A DNA stretch of 64,000 nucleotides from Lachnospiraceae bacterium YSD2013. Its GTDB lineage: Bacteria > Bacillota > Clostridia > Lachnospirales > Lachnospiraceae. The translations under genes and the position numbers were made by a program. The DNA lies in assembly GCA_900100895.1 (NCBI GenBank), contig FMTX01000009.1, forward strand, positions 62,001 through 126,000, in the 5' to 3' direction. The notes under the pieces were generated by a model. That model was not told the origin of the DNA. It was given only the letters and a program-made list of their open reading frames with translations, and did not search any database. The first letter of the stretch is position 1. The number at the start of each line of letters is the position of its first letter. This document shows, piece after piece, positions 59,789 to 64,000 of the stretch.

Positions 59789-59946
59789 TTATCCCAATAC
59801 GGGAAAATTGTGATTTTGGGATAAAAAAACAGCGTTACTCTATTGTTATGTAAACCAAATTATCCCAATATGATATTTTTCCAAAATTGGGATAAGATTT
59901 AGGCCTAATTTTATCCCAATTTGACGTTTTTTCCATATTGGGATAA
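59789..59946 (-). repeat. Composite intergenic repeat, copy 3 (three 36-bp palindromes, inverted)
   Basis: Units of 36 bp at 59789-59824, 59860-59895 and 59911-59946, with 35- and 15-bp spacers. Read on the minus strand the order matches units 2-4 of copies 1 and 2, including the TGGTTTACATAAC spacer (59845-59857). The expected first unit is missing; a partial GGGATAA near 59997 may be its trace. Confidence 0.88.
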
Positions 59947-59956
59947 TCAAGCAGGG

Positions 59957-59987
59957 AAAAGCCCCCGGGCCGTAGGCTCGAGGGCTT
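59957..59987 (-). terminator. Terminator of the flavodoxin gene
   Basis: AAGCCCTCGAGCC pairs with GGCCCGGGGGCTT on the minus strand (59959-59987), followed by TTTTCC. Confidence 0.75.
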
Positions 59988-60043
59988 GGAATAGGGGATA
60001 AAAAGGATATATAAAAAAGGAGTTGCATGAAAAAGGTGTAAGC

Positions 60044-60451
60044 TTAGTTAAGGATGCTCTTGGCGAAAGCCTTAGCGGCCTCGCAGTCGGCTGCGTTGGG
60101 GCGAGCCTTGTGGAGCACCATGAATTCGCCGCGACAGTGATATTCTTTGTCGCTGACATTTATACCTAAATCTTCGGCAAGCTTCTTGACCTGAGCATAG
60201 GTCGAAGGAAGTAACGCTGCCGTACTGAAATTGACTAATGTTCCAATCTTGTCTTTATTATCTTTAAGGAATTTCTTCACTGTCTCGTCCACACCTGCCG
60301 CATATACAGCGCTTCCGAGAAAAAGAACATCAACCTTTTCATTAAGAGGCTCGTATACTTTCAAAGCAGGTACATTCACCGCTTCGGAAATTGCATTAGC
60401 AAGCTTCTCTGTGTTACCGGTTCTTGAAAAATATCTGATTGCTATATTCAT
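60044..60451 (-). CDS. Flavodoxin-family protein
   Basis: 135 residues. FMN phosphate loop YFSRTGNTEK (7-16), beta-strand VLFLGSAVYAAGV near 43, and STAALLPSTYAQVK near 76 fit a short-chain flavodoxin or flavodoxin-like reductase of anaerobes. Cys at CRGEF near 107 and CEAAKAF near 123. Probably a one-electron carrier. Own promoter and terminator. Confidence 0.85.
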   Translation of the reverse strand: MNIAIRYFSRTGNTEKLANAISEAVNVPALKVYEPLNEKVDVLFLGSAVYAAGVDETVKKFLKDNKDKIGTLVNFSTAALLPSTYAQVKKLAEDLGINVSDKEYHCRGEFMVLHKARPNAADCEAAKAFAKSILN

Positions 60452-60487
60452 CTTGTCGCCTCCGTATATTTCATTGTGTATATTTGT

Positions 60488-60515
60488 ATTGTACGCAATC
60501 TTTTGTAAATGTCAA
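60488..60515 (-). promoter_or_regulatory. Flavodoxin promoter
   Basis: Minus strand: TTGACA (60510-60515), 16 bp, TACAAT (60488-60493). The half-sites GATTGCGTAC (about 60490-60500) and GATTGTGCGC (near 60545) could bind a regulator. Confidence 0.6.
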
Positions 60516-60670
60516 TAGACTTTATAGTTTTTTAAGATTTAGATTGTGCGCTATCTTTTTTGAGTTGTGAAATTTCTCGGAAAAAAGCTCGATGAATCGA
60601 AGCAGGAGAGGGTTTTCGGGGAAGACTTTTGCCCGGGGCGGGGCGCGTCAGGTTTGCCCGGATGAAGCAA

Positions 60671-60699
60671 CAAAAAGCCCCATGCGTAATGCATGGGGC
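60671..60699 (-). terminator. Terminator of htpG
   Basis: GCCCCATGC and GCATGGGGC (60677-60699) form a 9-bp stem with a 5-base loop; on the minus strand TTTTTGTTG follows. Confidence 0.92.
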
Positions 60700-60706
60700 A
60701 ATGTTG

Positions 60707-62755
60707 TTATTTACCGGCTTCTGCAAGCTTAAGTAAGATGTCGTTGCTGCGCTGAACGAATTTGGTCATGTCCTCGGGTGAGAGAGGTGCCTGCTGGAGC
60801 TTGGCGAGGTCGTAGAGCTGCTCGGCGAAGAGGGATACGTCTTCGTCTTTGTGAGCTACCATGTACTCGACCAAAGGATGGTTGGCATTGAGGATAAGAG
60901 TCTCGCCGGTCTCGGCGCCAAACATCTTAGGATCCATGCCGGGCATGGAGTACATCTTCATCATATCCTGAAGTCTGCGTGATTCCTCTGATAAGGTAAT
61001 CATGGATGCAATCTTCTTGTTCTTAAGCTTCTCTACGGTAAGCTTTAAGTCTTTAAGCTTAAGAGCCTTTTCGAAGATAGTCTTTAAATCCTTGGCTTCC
61101 GCATCGAGCTCTTCCTGAGCCTTCTTGGAAGTCTTACTCTTCAAGGTGTCTGTAATGTCGGCATCGATACGAGAGAACTTAATGCCGGGGTTCTTGGCTT
61201 CAAGCTGGGAGATGAAGGGCTGGTCGATGTTGTGTTTAAGCACTACGGCATCCATCTTAGCCTGCTTGAACATGTTGATGTACTGACTCTGCTGCTGTTC
61301 GTCGGTTACGTAGTAGATGGTCTTGTCTTTCTTTTCCTCGGAACCTTCGCCTTCGGTAGAAGCCTCATCCACTACTTCTGCTTCAACCTTCTCGCCGTTT
61401 TCACCGGTAGCGTTCTCTTCTACGTCGATGGGCTTAACCTCAAGGCACTCGGGAAGTGTCATGTACTTGCCGTCTAAGTTCTTAAAAAGAATGTAGTCTG
61501 TCATCTTCTCGCAGAACTTGTCATCCTTAAGGCAACCGTATTTGATGAAGGGAGAAATGTCTTCCCAGTATTTCTCGTAGTTTTCTTTGTCCGTTTTGCA
61601 CATGCCGGAGAGCTTGTCGGCAACCTTCTTAGTGATGTACTCGGAAATCTTGGTTACGAAGCCGTCGTTCTGAAGTGCGGAACGAGATACGTTAAGAGGA
61701 AGGTCGGGGCAGTCGATAACGCCCTTTAAGAGCATTAAGAACTCGGGGATAACTTCCTTGATGTTGTCGGCAATAAATACCTGGTTGTTGTAAAGCTTGA
61801 TGGTGCCTTCGATGGATTCGTACTCCATGTTAATCTTAGGGAAGTAAAGGATACCCTTTAAGTTGAAAGGGTAATCCATGTTAAGGTGAATCCAGAAAAG
61901 GGGTTCCTTGTAGTCGTTGAAGACTTCGCGGTAGAACTTCTTGTAGTCTTCGTCGGTGCACTCATTGGGGTGCTTGGTCCACAAGGGATTGGTCTCGTTA
62001 AGAAGCTCGGGGCGCTTTTCAATCTTAAGCTTAGCTTCCTCGCCTTCTTTGTCCGCTTTAATCTCTTCGATTACTACGTCGGAATCAAGCTTCTCTGAAG
62101 CCTTGATGGTCTCGGTTCCCTTGTCGGGAGCTTCGGATAAATAAATCTCGGTAGGCATGAAGGAACAATACTTCTTAATAACCTCGCGAGCCTTGTATTT
62201 GTTGCAGAATTCAAGAACATCGTCGTTAAGGAACAATGTAATCTTGGTGCCGACTTCAGCCTTCTCGCACTCTTCCATGGAGTACTCGGTACCGCCGTCG
62301 CACTCCCAGTGAACTGCCTTGGCGCCGGGCTTGTAGGAAAGGGTGTCGATGTGCACTTCCTTGGCTACCATGAATGCTGAGTAGAAGCCGAGACCGAAGT
62401 GACCGATAATCTGGTCTTCATTGGCCTTGTCCTTGTACTTGCTGATGAAATCGGTGGCGCCGGAAAAAGCAATCTGGTTGATGTATTCTTCAACTTCGCC
62501 ACCGGTCATACCAAGACCGTTATCGATAAAAGTAAGTGTCTTGTCTGTGGAATTAACAACTACGTCGATGCGTCCCTTGTAACCTGCGGGAAGCTCGTAC
62601 TCGCCCATCATAGCCAGTTTCTTAAGCTTGGTGATGGCGTCGCAGCCGTTGGAAATTAACTCTCTGTAGAAAATATCGTGATCGGAATATAACCACTTTT
62701 TGATAATGGGGAAAATATTCTCGCTGTTAATTGATAAACTACCGTGTTTAGCCAT
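60707..62755 (-). CDS. htpG: Chaperone HtpG (Hsp90)
   Basis: 682 residues from ATG 62755 (MAKHGSLSINSENIF), AAGAAGG 8 bases upstream. Hsp90 ATPase domain: ELISNGCDAITKL near 30, DNGLGMT near 80, and GHFGLGFYSAFMV near 118. The middle domain has PLFWIHLNMDYPF near 285. An acidic linker with many Glu lies near 480-500. Under a CIRCE element, so heat-inducible through HrcA. Confidence 0.96.
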   Translation of the reverse strand: MAKHGSLSINSENIFPIIKKWLYSDHDIFYRELISNGCDAITKLKKLAMMGEYELPAGYKGRIDVVVNSTDKTLTFIDNGLGMTGGEVEEYINQIAFSGATDFISKYKDKANEDQIIGHFGLGFYSAFMVAKEVHIDTLSYKPGAKAVHWECDGGTEYSMEECEKAEVGTKITLFLNDDVLEFCNKYKAREVIKKYCSFMPTEIYLSEAPDKGTETIKASEKLDSDVVIEEIKADKEGEEAKLKIEKRPELLNETNPLWTKHPNECTDEDYKKFYREVFNDYKEPLFWIHLNMDYPFNLKGILYFPKINMEYESIEGTIKLYNNQVFIADNIKEVIPEFLMLLKGVIDCPDLPLNVSRSALQNDGFVTKISEYITKKVADKLSGMCKTDKENYEKYWEDISPFIKYGCLKDDKFCEKMTDYILFKNLDGKYMTLPECLEVKPIDVEENATGENGEKVEAEVVDEASTEGEGSEEKKDKTIYYVTDEQQQSQYINMFKQAKMDAVVLKHNIDQPFISQLEAKNPGIKFSRIDADITDTLKSKTSKKAQEELDAEAKDLKTIFEKALKLKDLKLTVEKLKNKKIASMITLSEESRRLQDMMKMYSMPGMDPKMFGAETGETLILNANHPLVEYMVAHKDEDVSLFAEQLYDLAKLQQAPLSPEDMTKFVQRSNDILLKLAEAGK

Positions 62756-62820
62756 TAATAATGCCTTCTTTCTCAGTTCTGTATTCGGGGCCAAAGAACA
62801 CTTCGCCCCTGCCAACATAC

Positions 62821-62883
62821 AGTTTATGACCACCAAAATTAAAAGTCAACGAAAAATTAGCACTCATTTTGCGTGAGTGCTAA
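62821..62883 (-). promoter_or_regulatory. htpG promoter with perfect CIRCE operator
   Basis: CIRCE TTAGCACTC-N9-GAGTGCTAA at 62857-62883, all 18 arm bases matching consensus. Minus strand -35 TTGACT (62844-62849) and -10 TAAACT (62821-62826), 17 bp apart, lie just downstream. HrcA would block this promoter. Confidence 0.92.
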
Positions 62884-62944
62884 TCAATACCTTCAAACCC
62901 TTGAAATTACTGGATTCTTCCAATTATTAACTTTTTATAAATCC

Positions 62945-63982
62945 TCAGAAATCCACATCAAAGAACGACTTTGTATTAACGTCCTTATCGTGAATCATAA
63001 TTATCTGGTCGTAAAGTTTCTCATTCAAAGTCTTGGAAAGCGTTCCGAGGAACTCATCGTAAGTCTCGTCAAACACAGCTTCCTTACGTGCCGCAAGAAT
63101 CTCTACCTTGTTAAGCTGCGTCTCGTCGATATCAAAGTCGCTTACGCACTTAAGAATCACATAGCCTTCGCTTGTGGCGAAAACTTCGCTTATCTCATCC
63201 TTATCAAGGGAAAAAGCAGTCTCCTCAAAAGCCTCTTCCATCTCGCCGCGCTTGAAAGTGAAGGTAGTCTCGTCGCCTTCATTGTACTTGGCACTCAGAG
63301 CTTCAAAAGAATCCTCGCCGGCCACCGCCAAATCTCTTACAAGTCGAGCCCTCTCCGCCGCTTCTCTCTGCGTACGTTCCGAGTACTCGATACGATTGCC
63401 GTGAGCATCATGAGTATAAGTCTTAATCAGGATGGCCTGCACCGTGATGGTACGCGCCTCGTCGTCGCTTATCTCGGGATTAATATCCCTGATGACATAC
63501 TCATAAACCTTGTCCGCAAGAGCATACTCGCTGTAGAAGCTGACGATATCCTCCTCGGTCACGTTAAGAACCTCTCGCTCCTTGTCGTTAAGGCTCTCAT
63601 AGAAGCTCTCCGAGGCTTTCTTAACCGCCTCCGTCTCCTTCTCATCAAGTGAAAGCCCGTAAGACTCCGCCATCAGATTCATAACCTTAACCTGCGCAAT
63701 CTTGGCAAGCACCATGTCCTTAACCCGCTTCTCAAGCGACTCTCCGTCATGGGACTGGCTCCAGAGCTCAGGCCCGTACACATCCTCGTACTGGTTCTGA
63801 ATCGTCGTAAGATAAAGCATCATCTCAGGCAGATAACAGGTCTTGTTGTTGATACGCATCAGCTCATCAGATGCGAAGCCCGTGGTGATAACGATATCCT
63901 TCTTAGAACATCCTGTGAGCAAAAGACACCCTATCGCCAAAACCGATATTATGTTAACCAATATCTTTTTACGTACTGACAT
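62945..63982 (-). CDS. PrsA/SurA-like peptidyl-prolyl isomerase lipoprotein
   Basis: 345 residues. Signal peptide with lipobox LLTGC (Cys about 25), a helical N-terminal domain (about 50-170) and a C-terminal region with parvulin features (VQAILIKTYTHDA near 187, YNEGDETTFTFKRGEM near 240, VFATSEGYVILKCVS near 275). Membrane-anchored foldase for exported proteins in Gram-positive bacteria. Upstream of htpG, with the htpG promoter between. A parvulin catalytic set cannot be confirmed by eye, so it may be a non-catalytic chaperone. Confidence 0.82.
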   Translation of the reverse strand: MSVRKKILVNIISVLAIGCLLLTGCSKKDIVITTGFASDELMRINNKTCYLPEMMLYLTTIQNQYEDVYGPELWSQSHDGESLEKRVKDMVLAKIAQVKVMNLMAESYGLSLDEKETEAVKKASESFYESLNDKEREVLNVTEEDIVSFYSEYALADKVYEYVIRDINPEISDDEARTITVQAILIKTYTHDAHGNRIEYSERTQREAAERARLVRDLAVAGEDSFEALSAKYNEGDETTFTFKRGEMEEAFEETAFSLDKDEISEVFATSEGYVILKCVSDFDIDETQLNKVEILAARKEAVFDETYDEFLGTLSKTLNEKLYDQIIMIHDKDVNTKSFFDVDF

Positions 63983-64000
63983 TAAATATTTCCTAAACTA

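Overview
The window looks like a chromosomal segment of a strictly anaerobic gut or rumen member of the Lachnospiraceae (Clostridia, Bacillota). The signs are a fused class III (oxygen-sensitive) ribonucleotide reductase, HypA/HypB, a cluster of large proteins resembling the uncharacterised DUF5716/DUF5717 families of that group, GGAGG-type ribosome binding sites, sigma-A type promoters, a CIRCE element, an AUU-started infC, and several plant-polysaccharide glycosidases. Nearly all genes lie on the minus strand. Only the PurF-like gene, a small lipoprotein gene and a VanZ-like gene are on the plus strand. I see no rRNA, tRNA, cas gene, transposase or prophage.

Layout. 1-4.5 kb: 5' part of a GH51 arabinofuranosidase, then radA and clpC, whose reading frames overlap. 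4.5-11.4 kb: a 36-bp palindrome array, a large secreted GH16 glucanase, an SH3-domain membrane protein and a Zn-ribbon/HTH protein. 11.4-17 kb: nucleotide synthesis genes purD, purN, purM, purE, pyrE and pyrF. 17-22.3 kb: nrdD with two NrdR boxes, a TPR lipoprotein, and a PurF-like protein without glutaminase residues. 22.3-26.4 kb: a second palindrome array, an RmlC-like cupin, a small kinase, a DUF218 protein, a 48-residue membrane protein and an acidic repeat protein. 26.6-31.7 kb: hypB, a 931-residue Fe-S flavoprotein, hypA and a membrane protein whose leader carries a structured 74-nt motif. 31.7-40.2 kb: a TetR-GH2-(GT-B-like)-GH36-MelB-type transporter operon for galactosides. 40.2-46.6 kb: pepD, infC-rpmI-rplT with an attenuator leader, an XRE/DUF2975 pair, a lipoprotein, a YbaK deacylase and a TIM-barrel protein. 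46.6-50.1 kb: an S-adenosylhomocysteine salvage block (AhcY-like, MtaD-like, MtnN). 50.2-58.6 kb: SEC-C protein, HAD phosphatase, and a four-gene cluster of a coiled-coil membrane protein, a TPR protein, a degenerate Hsp70-like protein and a 1.2-kres solenoid protein. 58.7-64 kb: VanZ-like protein, an inverted-repeat element containing a second copy of the 74-nt motif, a third palindrome array, a flavodoxin, CIRCE-controlled htpG and a PrsA-like foldase.

The strongest leads are: (1) a composite intergenic repeat made of 36-bp palindromes with conserved spacers, present three times; (2) a 74-nt RNA-like motif present twice, with compensatory stem changes; (3) the DUF5716/5717-type cluster; (4) hypA/hypB wrapped around an Fe-S flavoprotein with no hydrogenase gene in view; (5) a PurF paralogue that has lost its glutaminase residues but kept its Fe-S cysteines; (6) an AhcY homologue whose base-recognition residues and neighbouring deaminase suggest S-inosylhomocysteine as substrate. 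All calls rest on reading the sequence. No database search was possible.
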